Shown here piece after piece: positions 58,010 to 64,000 of a stretch of DNA of 64,000 bases (its first letter is position 1; the number at the start of each line of letters is the position of its first letter). This DNA comes from Lacicoccus alkaliphilus DSM 16010 (GTDB lineage Bacteria; Bacillota; Bacilli; Staphylococcales; Salinicoccaceae): positions 62,001 to 126,000 of the forward strand of contig NZ_FRCF01000004.1 in the NCBI RefSeq assembly GCF_900142805.1, read 5' to 3'. Made by a program: the position numbers and the translations under genes. The notes under the pieces were generated by a model, which saw only the letters and a program-made list of their open reading frames with translations, was not told where the DNA came from and made no database searches.

Positions 58010-58045
58010 GAAAACCGCCGGGCTCACAGAGCTCCGGCGGTTTTC
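58010..58045. terminator. Bidirectional terminator between the SurA-like and epimerase genes
   Basis: AAAACCGCCGG (58011-58021) pairs with CCGGCGGTTTT (58034-58044), with an inner GCTC/GAGC step. It serves both convergent genes. Confidence 0.9.
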
Positions 58046-58959
58046 TAATTCCCGTATATAGCATCCAGGGCACCGTCGAGTGTCGGATAATGGAACTTGA
58101 ATTCCCTGGCCAACAGTTTTTCGGGTATGACTTTCTGGCCCCTGACGATCAGCATCGACTGCTCCCCGAGGGCCTTTTTGAAGATGAAGCCCGGCATATC
58201 GATGAATGTCGGACGACCGAGGGCCATGCCGAGATATTTGGCGAAGTGGGCCTGTCTGAGCGGTACCGGTGCGGTCATGTTGACCGGGCCGGTGAGCTCC
58301 GCATCCGCCATGGCGTAGAGCAGTGCGTTGACCAGGTCATCCACGTGTATCCAGCTGTAATATTGGTTTCCTGAACCTATTTTGCCTCCCGCCCCAAATT
58401 TGAACGGCAGTGCCATGAGTGGGAGCACGCCTTCTTCTTTGTCGAGCACGAGGCCGAATCTGCCGAGAACGACCCGCGTCCCGAGTGACTCGAACATGCG
58501 CGCCTGTCTTTCCCATGCATCCACCACGGAAGATAGGAAATTTGACGGCGCGAATACGTCTTCTTCCGTATAGGTCACGGATTCGCTTTTAGGATAGTAG
58601 TCCACACCACTCGCATTGATCAGCACGCCGGGTTTGATGTCCGCTTTTTCAGCCCAGTTATAGAGCAGTTTTGTGACATTGATCCTCGAGTGCAAAATCG
58701 CTTCTTTATGATCGTCCGTCCATCTTTTGTTGATTGATGCCCCTGCAAAATTATAGACTGCATCGATATTCATAGGCAGGGCGTCGGTAAAACTCAAATC
58801 ATACGGGTCATCCGGGTCGTATTGGATGTAATGGATGAAGGGGTGGTCGCTTGTATGCTTCCCCCGGCTTAATATATATACGTGGTGCCTGTCTTCCACC
58901 AGGGCTTCTGACAGGTGGGAACCGACCAGCCCTGTGCCTCCGGTCATTAATATGTTCAT
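58045..58959 (-). CDS. TIGR01777-type NAD-dependent epimerase (YfcH-like)
   Basis: 304 aa extended SDR protein. The nucleotide motif is MTGGTGLVGSHL. The middle has FAGASINKRWTDDHKEAI and the active-site-like VDYYPKSESVTYTE. The C-terminal DUF1731 domain opens near GALDAIY. Substrate unknown; E. coli YfcH is the reference. ATG 58959 has AAGGAGG upstream. It lies downstream of clpP on the same strand, behind a terminator. Confidence 0.9.
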   Translation of the reverse strand: MNILMTGGTGLVGSHLSEALVEDRHHVYILSRGKHTSDHPFIHYIQYDPDDPYDLSFTDALPMNIDAVYNFAGASINKRWTDDHKEAILHSRINVTKLLYNWAEKADIKPGVLINASGVDYYPKSESVTYTEEDVFAPSNFLSSVVDAWERQARMFESLGTRVVLGRFGLVLDKEEGVLPLMALPFKFGAGGKIGSGNQYYSWIHVDDLVNALLYAMADAELTGPVNMTAPVPLRQAHFAKYLGMALGRPTFIDMPGFIFKKALGEQSMLIVRGQKVIPEKLLAREFKFHYPTLDGALDAIYGN

Positions 58960-59020
58960 TGATGGGGTGCCTCCTTAGAATCATGTACTTTATAGACTCA
59001 TACCCGAAAAGAGGACAAAA

Positions 59021-59055
59021 TAAAAGTGCCATATGCCGTTTTGGCATATGACACT
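59021..59055 (-). terminator. Terminator of clpP
   Basis: GTGCCATATGCC (59026-59037) pairs with GGCATATGACAC (59043-59054, one mismatch). On the minus strand a T-rich tail (TTTTATTTTG) follows. Confidence 0.8.
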
Positions 59056-59062
59056 GAAAAAA

Positions 59063-59656
59063 TCATCCCTGAACTTTTTCCGGCTCCATCACTTCGTCGA
59101 TCAGGCCGTATTCCTTTGCTTCTTCTGCTGACATGAAGAAGTCGCGGTCTGTATCCTGTTCGATTTTTTCAAGGGACTGGCCTGTTCTTTCAGCCAGGAT
59201 GTTATTCAACTTTTCACGGGTCCTTAAAATGTGCTTGGCGGCAATCTCAATTTCAGTTGCCTGACCCTGTGCACCGCCGAGTGGCTGATGGATCATCACT
59301 TCAGCATTAGGCAGCGCAAAACGCTTGCCTTTGGCACCCGCTGCAAGCAGGAATGAGCCCATGGATGCAGCCATGCCTAGGCAGATCGTCTGCACATCCG
59401 GTTTGATATGCTGGATCGTATCGTAGATCGCCATGCCGGCCGTCACACTGCCGCCCGGTGAGTTGATATAAAGGTAGATGTCTTTTTCAGGATCCTGGGC
59501 CTGCAGGAATAAAAGCTGGCTCACAACCGAGTTCGCGACGTTATCGTCGATGCCGGTTCCGATCATGATGATTCTATCTTTTAATAATCTACTGTAAATG
59601 TCATAAGCGCGCTCTCCGCGATTCGTTTGTTCGATCACTGTAGGTATTAAATTCAT
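59063..59656 (-). CDS. clpP: ATP-dependent Clp protease proteolytic subunit
   Basis: 197 aa. The catalytic triad is visible: Ser98 in GMAASMGS, His123 in [11 protein letters not shown] and Asp172 in TDRDFFMS. It forms the tetradecameric chamber that degrades proteins fed by ClpC or ClpX. A CtsR operator and a consensus promoter lie just upstream, so it is a heat-shock gene. Ribosome site GGAGGGAA. Confidence 0.98.
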   Translation of the reverse strand: MNLIPTVIEQTNRGERAYDIYSRLLKDRIIMIGTGIDDNVANSVVSQLLFLQAQDPEKDIYLYINSPGGSVTAGMAIYDTIQHIKPDVQTICLGMAASMGSFLLAAGAKGKRFALPNAEVMIHQPLGGAQGQATEIEIAAKHILRTREKLNNILAERTGQSLEKIEQDTDRDFFMSAEEAKEYGLIDEVMEPEKVQG

Positions 59657-59699
59657 GTTTTTCCCTCCGTGTTTTAGTATTATAATTAATGCTGATTTA

Positions 59700-59729
59700 T
59701 TTATATCATATTAGTCAAATAAGGTCAAA
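59700..59729 (-). promoter_or_regulatory. clpP promoter with CtsR operator
   Basis: On the minus strand TTGACC (59728-59723), 17 bases, TATAAA (59705-59700). On the plus strand AGTCAAA-TAA-GGTCAAA (59713-59729) matches the CtsR heptad repeat (RGTCAAA-NAN-RGTCAAA) at every position and covers the -35 and spacer. Confidence 0.9.
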
Positions 59730-59812
59730 AGATAAAATCAGCTTTTATTTTTTCGTATTTGTTGTTATAATGAATATTGTCCAAAATACATAGCAGTTCC
59801 AATATTGATGCA

Positions 59813-59884
59813 GCCCCCATGGTGTAATGGATAACACGTAAGATTCCGGTTCTTAAGATAGGAGTTCGATTCTCTTTGGGGGCG
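59813..59884 (+). tRNA. tRNA-Arg (anticodon CCG)
   Basis: Cloverleaf: acceptor GCCCCCA/TGGGGGC, D-stem GTGT/ACAC, anticodon stem TAAGA/TCTTA with loop TTCCGGT (anticodon CCG reads CGG), T-arm AGGAG-TTCGATT-CTCTT, discriminator G. CCA is not encoded. A TATAAT at 59766-59771 lies upstream. It is a known neighbour of clpP in staphylococci; no integrated element follows it here. Confidence 0.95.
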
Positions 59885-59910
59885 CTTTGAAAAACGGTGG
59901 ACGAAACGAT

Positions 59911-59945
59911 ACAGCCATAATCCTGAAGGGTATGGCTGTTTTTTT
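59911..59945 (+). terminator. Terminator after tRNA-Arg
   Basis: ACAGCCATA (59911-59919) pairs with TATGGCTGT (59931-59939), then a T run. Confidence 0.85.
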
Positions 59946-60186
59946 ATGGAGAATGATGGCATTTTTCAAATGCCCGAAGGACATGTACGGGAGGGCCGCA
60001 CTTTTGAATGAAGGTCAATCTCTTCAAAAACCGGATGATCCGCTGTATACTTGTGGCTGAAAACAAATTCGACACAAATCAGCCGTCGGCGGCAGAGGGA
60101 GTTGTGATAGACTCTGATACGAACGGCTTTTGTAAAGGGATTGCAGGGTGCTGTTATTATTCACTGTGAGAAGCAGGTGATGTGAT
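59946..60186 (+). other. Intergenic region before the thrE-type genes
   Basis: No gene is seen. A loose hairpin GGCTGA (60055-60060) with TCAGCC (60079-60084) is present. The promoter for the exporter pair must lie here, but no consensus stands out. Confidence 0.4.
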
Positions 60187-60972
60187 GTGCTGAACGATAT
60201 GGAAATTATCGATGAGCCCAATGATGATTTGAAGGAAAGTTATGTCCGCGACGTCTTTTTCGTGGCATTGAACTGCGGCAAGCTGCTGCTTGAGAGCGGT
60301 GCTGAAACATATCGCATTGAAGATACGATGATGCGCATTTCAAATAGTTACGGGGTCAGCAATCCCCAGGTGTTTGTGACCCCCACTGTAATCATATTCT
60401 CCATGAATGAGCATTCACTGACCCAGACGGTGCGCATCGATGAACGGACCAATGACCTCGGCATGGTGGACGTCATCAACAACCTCTCCCGGGAAATATC
60501 CGGTGGCATGCCGCTTAAAACAGCGATCAGAAGAATTGAGAGGATCCACGAATCAATTGTCTTCCCGCTCTGGCTGATGGTCCTGACCGGCGGTATGGTC
60601 GGTTTCATGTTCCTGCTGCTGTTCGACGGCGCACTGATCGATCTGCCGGCGGCGGCGTTCGGCGGTGCCCTCGGCGTATTCATCATGGAAGGCATCCTGC
60701 GCGTGACAAGAGTGAAATTCTTTACGGAATTCTTCGCCTCGCTGTTCATCGCAGTGACGGCTTACCTCTATGCCGTATACGGCCCGGGAATGCACATGGA
60801 AACGATCATCATAGCTTCAGTGATGCCGCTTGTGCCCGGTGTGCTGATCACGAATGCGATACGTGAAATGATCAGGGGGCACCTGCTTGCAGGCATCATG
60901 AAAGGTGCGGAAGCGACTTTGACTGCATTTGCCATCGGTGCCGGCGTGGCACTCATGTTCATGCTCATATAA
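60187..60972 (+). CDS. ThrE-type threonine/serine exporter, large subunit
   Basis: 261 aa of the DUF1212/ThrE family. A soluble N-terminal part (GKLLLESGAETYRIEDTMMRIS, VTPTVIIFS) precedes five membrane helices from about residue 120, with VPLVPGVLITNAIREMIRG near the end. The next gene supplies the second half. Together they would export threonine, serine or related compounds. GTG 60187 has AGGTG 7 bases upstream. Confidence 0.9.
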   Translation: MLNDMEIIDEPNDDLKESYVRDVFFVALNCGKLLLESGAETYRIEDTMMRISNSYGVSNPQVFVTPTVIIFSMNEHSLTQTVRIDERTNDLGMVDVINNLSREISGGMPLKTAIRRIERIHESIVFPLWLMVLTGGMVGFMFLLLFDGALIDLPAAAFGGALGVFIMEGILRVTRVKFFTEFFASLFIAVTAYLYAVYGPGMHMETIIIASVMPLVPGVLITNAIREMIRGHLLAGIMKGAEATLTAFAIGAGVALMFMLI

Positions 60973-60984
60973 GGAGGCGGTTGG

Positions 60985-61437
60985 ATGTTGGTGTTCGCAT
61001 ATCAGTTTGTACTAAGCTTTTTCGCCTCCATGGGCTTCGGCATACTCTTCAATGCGCCGAGACGGGCACTGATCAGCTGCGGGCTGACCGGGGCTGCAGG
61101 GTGGCTTGTATATTTCACTTTCATGAATGCAGAAGTGAACCAGATTGTTTCCAGTTTTGCGGGGGGGATAATGCTGACAGCTGTATCGATCTACAATGCA
61201 AGGTACTTGAAGATGCCGGTGGTGATTTTCATTACGTGCGGGATCATACCGCTCGTGCCCGGGGGCATCGCCTACCAGGCGATGCGCAATGTGGTGCTGG
61301 AAAATTATCAGCTTGCGATTTCATTTGGAATTGAAGCGGCGCTGATCGCCAGTGCCATTGCACTGGGGATCATTACATCAGAGATGATCCATTCGCTGGT
61401 GAATGCAATTTTATCAAAATTAAAGACAGGTGAGTAA
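60985..61437 (+). CDS. ThrE-type exporter, small subunit (DUF3815)
   Basis: 150 aa, five membrane helices. FFASMGFGILFNAPRRALISCGLTGAAGW and IIPLVPGGIAYQAMRNVVLENY match the second half of ThrE exporters. It follows the large subunit by 12 bases with an AAGGAGG ribosome site. Confidence 0.9.
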   Translation: MLVFAYQFVLSFFASMGFGILFNAPRRALISCGLTGAAGWLVYFTFMNAEVNQIVSSFAGGIMLTAVSIYNARYLKMPVVIFITCGIIPLVPGGIAYQAMRNVVLENYQLAISFGIEAALIASAIALGIITSEMIHSLVNAILSKLKTGE

Positions 61438-61439
61438 GT

Positions 61440-61697
61440 GTGTTGATGTTGGATTATTATACTAGAGACCGGTGCGGATTATGCGATGAGGGTCTGCTGC
61501 AGATCAAGGTGGCTTTATCCGAGCTGAGGGAGATGGATGTGAAGGTCAATAAGATCGACATCGATCTTGATGACGAACTTCAGGAAGAGTACATGGTCAG
61601 GGTGCCTGTACTGAAGCATGATTCCGAAGTCATCCAGGAAGGCATCCTCGATTTCGTACAGATTTATGATTATATAAAAGCCATAAAGGGTAAATGA
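61440..61697 (+). CDS. Glutaredoxin-like thiol protein
   Basis: 85 aa thioredoxin fold. CGLC is the active motif in YYTRDRCGLCDEG, and the conserved cis-proline is in VRVPVLKHD. Likely a disulfide reductase or metal-handling protein; partner unknown. The start is uncertain: GTG 61440, TTG 61443 and ATG 61446 all follow the AGGTGAG site. It is probably in the exporter operon. Confidence 0.82.
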   Translation: MLMLDYYTRDRCGLCDEGLLQIKVALSELREMDVKVNKIDIDLDDELQEEYMVRVPVLKHDSEVIQEGILDFVQIYDYIKAIKGK

Positions 61698-61718
61698 GTA
61701 TGGAGCGATACGAAAAGA

Positions 61719-61748
61719 TTGCATTGTTGTATATTTCTTTGATATATT
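61719..61748 (+). promoter_or_regulatory. cggR-gapA promoter
   Basis: TTGCAT (61719-61724), 18 bases, TATATT (61743-61748). The CggR-type operator lies immediately downstream. Confidence 0.5.
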
Positions 61749-61764
61749 AATGATGTAATTTTTT

Positions 61765-61789
61765 TGTCCCTGGTGGGACGTTAAATGTC
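61765..61789 (+). promoter_or_regulatory. Putative CggR operator
   Basis: TGGGAC-GTTAAA-TGTC (61774-61789) differs by one base from the known half-site CGGGAC-N6-TGTC. A second TGTC stands 21 bases upstream (61765-61768), near the 20-base period of the full operator, but its CGGGAC part is degenerate. Confidence 0.65.
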
Positions 61790-61816
61790 TCACCTTGGTG
61801 AAAGGTGGCTAACGGA

Positions 61817-62833
61817 ATGTGGAAGAGACTGATCGACATCCAGAAAAGTGTAGTGCCCGACATTTTGTCTCACATGCTGAAACGCCTTGATATATTAAGC
61901 GCCATCGAAGAAGAGCAGCCCATCGGCAGAAGGACATTGTCGAAGCAGCTGGGAATGACGGAAAGAGTTTTAAGGAGGGAAGTCGAGGAACTGGCAGAAA
62001 TGAACCTGATCAAGGTGGATGCGAAAGGTATCGCACTATCAGCCGGCGGCAGGGAAGTTCTGGGTGAAGTGCAGCCATTCCTCACTCTGATTGAAAGTCG
62101 TGATGACCTGGCCCTTCAACTGAAAAATAATTATCCTTTAAAAGATATTTTCGTCGTCCGGGGTGATGCTGAAGAGAATGCTTTCGTCAAAGAAGAACTC
62201 GCCAGGCTGATGGCAGAGGAATTGACTGAGGCACTTTCCCCGGGGACGGTCGTTTCCGTGGCAGGCGGTTCGACGATGGCGCTCGTCAGTAAATTTCTGA
62301 GGCCGAAGCACGACAACCTGCTTTTTGTACCTGCAAGGGGTGGCCTCGGAGAAGAGCCGGCATATCAGTCAAACGACATCGTGGCCAACCTGGCGGAAGC
62401 GGCGGAAGGTCAGCACCGTATATTATACGCCCCGGACAGCATCAGTGAAGCGTCACTGGAATCGCTGAAGGCGGAACCGATGGTCAGGGAGATCATCGAT
62501 TTGAATAGGCGCTCGGCCTTCCTCATCCACGGCATCGGCGACGCCCTCGAAATGGCGCGCCGCAGGAAGGTGGATGAAGAAACGCTCCGGATATTGACCG
62601 AAGGAGAAGCTGTGGGGGAGACGTTCGGGTTTTACTTCAATGCTGATGGGGAATTGGTGCATAAAGTGAAGACCATCGGCCTGCAACTCGGGGACCTGGA
62701 TAAAAAGGAATCCATTTTTGCAGTGGCGGGCGGTGAAAGCAAGAAAGAAGCGGTCAAAGCTTATTTGAAACTGGCACCGGAGAATACGATCTTGATCATT
62801 GATGAAGTCATTGCCAGGCATCTGCTGGCATAA
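61817..62833 (+). CDS. cggR: Central glycolytic genes regulator CggR
   Basis: 338 aa SorC-family repressor. An N-terminal helix-turn-helix ([28 protein letters not shown]) precedes a sugar-phosphate-binding domain ([39 protein letters not shown]). Fructose 1,6-bisphosphate releases it from the gap operon promoter. ATG 61817 has AAAGGTGG 8 bases before it; GTG 61805 overlaps that site. It is 22 bases from gapA. Confidence 0.94.
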   Translation: MWKRLIDIQKSVVPDILSHMLKRLDILSAIEEEQPIGRRTLSKQLGMTERVLRREVEELAEMNLIKVDAKGIALSAGGREVLGEVQPFLTLIESRDDLALQLKNNYPLKDIFVVRGDAEENAFVKEELARLMAEELTEALSPGTVVSVAGGSTMALVSKFLRPKHDNLLFVPARGGLGEEPAYQSNDIVANLAEAAEGQHRILYAPDSISEASLESLKAEPMVREIIDLNRRSAFLIHGIGDALEMARRRKVDEETLRILTEGEAVGETFGFYFNADGELVHKVKTIGLQLGDLDKKESIFAVAGGESKKEAVKAYLKLAPENTILIIDEVIARHLLA

Positions 62834-62855
62834 AAATAGAAGGAGGCCATATTTT

Positions 62856-63854
62856 ATGGTTAGAGTAGCAATCAACGGATTTGGAAGAATTGGCAGACTT
62901 GCAGCAAGGGAGATTCAGAATTACGATGACATGGAAGTTGTGGCGGTCAACGATTTGACGGATGATGAATTTTTGGCCCACTTATTCAAATATGATTCGA
63001 CCCAGGGCCGTTTTGAAGGCGATATAGAAGTCCTTGAAAACAGCTTTAAAATCAACGGCCAGGAAGTGAAGTCGTACACCGAGGAAGATCCTTCGAATCT
63101 GCCATGGGGCGATCTCGATATAGATATCGTTTTGGAATGTACAGGTTTCTTCACAGAGGAAGAAGGTGCAAGGAAGCATCTTGAAGCCGGAGCGAAAAAG
63201 GTGCTGATATCAGCGCCCGGCAAAGGGGATATGAAAACGGTCGTCTACGGCGTGAACGAAGATGCGCTTGAAGGCGATGAAGAAATCGTCTCTGCAGCAT
63301 CATGTACAACGAACTGTCTGGCACCGGTCGTGAAAGTGCTGAATGATGAATTTGGCATCGAAAGAGGACTGATGACGACGATACATGCGTATACGGGCGA
63401 TCAGAACACATTGGATGCACCGCACAGGAAAGGTGACTACCGCCGTGCACGTGCAGCAGCTGAGAACATCGTGCCGAACTCCACAGGGGCGGCGAAAGCG
63501 ATCGGCCTGGTGCTGCCCGAGCTGGAAGGCAAGCTTGACGGCGGCGCACAGCGCGTGCCGGTTGCGACAGGTTCACTCACCGAAGTGACGGTATCACTCG
63601 AAAAGAATGTTACGGAGGACGAAGTGAACAGCGCCATGAAAAATGCATCGAACCCTTCATTCGGCTACACTGAGGACCCGATCGTCTCATCAGATATCAT
63701 CGGCATCAAAGAAGGTTCATTGTTTGATGCGACCCAGACGCGCGTCGTTGAGGTGGACGGCAGGCAGCTCGTCAGAGCCGTTGCTTGGTATGATAACGAA
63801 ATGTCATATACTGCACAGCTTGTCCGCACATTAAACCATATGGTGTCACAATAA
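62856..63854 (+). CDS. gapA: Glyceraldehyde-3-phosphate dehydrogenase
   Basis: 332 aa. The NAD motif is [13 protein letters not shown], the catalytic segment is [12 protein letters not shown], and the substrate site is [15 protein letters not shown]. It is the glycolytic enzyme of the cggR operon. ATG 62856 has AGGAGG upstream; the longer frame to 62799 belongs to cggR. Confidence 0.97.
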   Translation: MVRVAINGFGRIGRLAAREIQNYDDMEVVAVNDLTDDEFLAHLFKYDSTQGRFEGDIEVLENSFKINGQEVKSYTEEDPSNLPWGDLDIDIVLECTGFFTEEEGARKHLEAGAKKVLISAPGKGDMKTVVYGVNEDALEGDEEIVSAASCTTNCLAPVVKVLNDEFGIERGLMTTIHAYTGDQNTLDAPHRKGDYRRARAAAENIVPNSTGAAKAIGLVLPELEGKLDGGAQRVPVATGSLTEVTVSLEKNVTEDEVNSAMKNASNPSFGYTEDPIVSSDIIGIKEGSLFDATQTRVVEVDGRQLVRAVAWYDNEMSYTAQLVRTLNHMVSQ

Positions 63855-63864
63855 TCATGTATTC

Positions 63865-63898
63865 AGGCGGATGGAGATTTTCCATCCGTCTTTTTATT
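63865..63898 (+). terminator. Terminator between gapA and pgk
   Basis: AGGCGGATGGA (63865-63875) pairs with TCCATCCGTCT (63881-63891, one G-U), followed by a T-rich run. Confidence 0.8.
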
Positions 63899-63955
63899 TT
63901 TTAACGGCGTTAAATTGGGTATAATGGAAACAATGAACAATTTAGGAGGCTTGTC

Positions 63956-64000
63956 ATGAAAAGGACTGTTGAAGATATAGAGTTGAAAGGCAAAAAGGTG
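63956..64000 (+). CDS. pgk: Phosphoglycerate kinase, N-terminal fragment
   Basis: The 15 visible codons read MKRTVEDIELKGKKV, which fits the start of phosphoglycerate kinase (DLDLKGKTV in S. aureus). The position after gapA is the standard order. AGGAGG precedes the ATG, and a TATAAT at 63920-63925 may give it its own promoter. Cut by the window edge. Confidence 0.75.
   Translation, partial: MKRTVEDIELKGKKV

Noticed and set aside
59813-59945. tRNA-Arg as an integration site for a mobile element
   Set aside because: No integrase, attachment repeat or foreign genes follow; core genes continue on both sides.

Overview
The window is a stretch of low-GC Gram-positive chromosome. It is most like a member of the Staphylococcaceae with mid-range GC, for example a Salinicoccus- or Jeotgalicoccus-type organism. 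The family call rests on gene order and protein similarity recalled from staphylococci. Successive blocks follow the staphylococcal core order: nrdIEF, sstABCD, murB, tagO, comFA-comFC, hpf, secA, prfB, a CHAP amidase, csbA-uvrB-uvrA, hprK-lgt, trxB, rapZ-yvcK-whiA, clpP, tRNA-Arg, cggR-gap-pgk. The genus is inference only. No phage, insertion sequence, CRISPR array or defence island is visible.

Layout. 1-5.8 kb: cydDC end, a DegV fatty-acid-binding protein, an MgrA-like redox regulator, a CNNM/CorC membrane protein, a pair of paralogous small membrane proteins, and a GlsB-type stress protein. 5.9-11.6 kb: p-aminobenzoate synthesis (pabA plus a pabB-pabC fusion), two small proteins, a KipA/PxpC homologue, and recQ. 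11.7-16.4 kb: an EamA transporter and nrdIEF. 16.4-20.5 kb: a 51-bp tandem repeat array, an FMN riboswitch, and ribD-ribE-ribBA-ribH. 20.5-25.8 kb: a YtkA-like lipoprotein, a degenerate SDR protein, and the Fur-controlled sstABCD iron importer. 25.8-33.9 kb: murB, a YkyA-like lipoprotein, bacilliredoxin BrxC, a GdpS-like GGDEF protein, an LCP ligase, tagO, a haem-protein-like membrane protein, YigZ, and a second DegV. 33.9-42.2 kb: comFA-comFC, hpf, secA, prfB with programmed frameshift, a WalR-type CHAP hydrolase, and a ResA-like thioredoxin. 42.2-49.2 kb: an HD phosphohydrolase, csbA, uvrBA, and a YvlB-like protein. 49.3-58 kb: hprK, lgt, acyltransferase, TPR protein, trxB, rapZ-yvcK-whiA, and a SurA-like lipoprotein. 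58-64 kb: an epimerase, clpP, tRNA-Arg(CCG), a split ThrE exporter, a glutaredoxin-like protein, cggR-gapA, and the start of pgk.

Regulation can be read unusually well here. There are two NrdR boxes and a LexA box before nrdI, and a LexA box before uvrB. A Fur box precedes sstA, an FMN riboswitch with terminator precedes ribD, and a WalR box precedes the CHAP gene. A CtsR operator overlaps the clpP -35, a CggR half-operator precedes cggR, and two SigB-type promoters are seen. Many genes overlap by 1-14 bases, indicating tight operons, and GTG or TTG starts are common.

Most of the window is conserved core genome. The least explained items are the 51-bp array, a KipI homologue cut down to its N-terminal domain next to KipA, the twin small coiled-coil membrane proteins, an SDR protein without its catalytic lysine under a SigB-like promoter, and a 31-bp duplication in the murB promoter.
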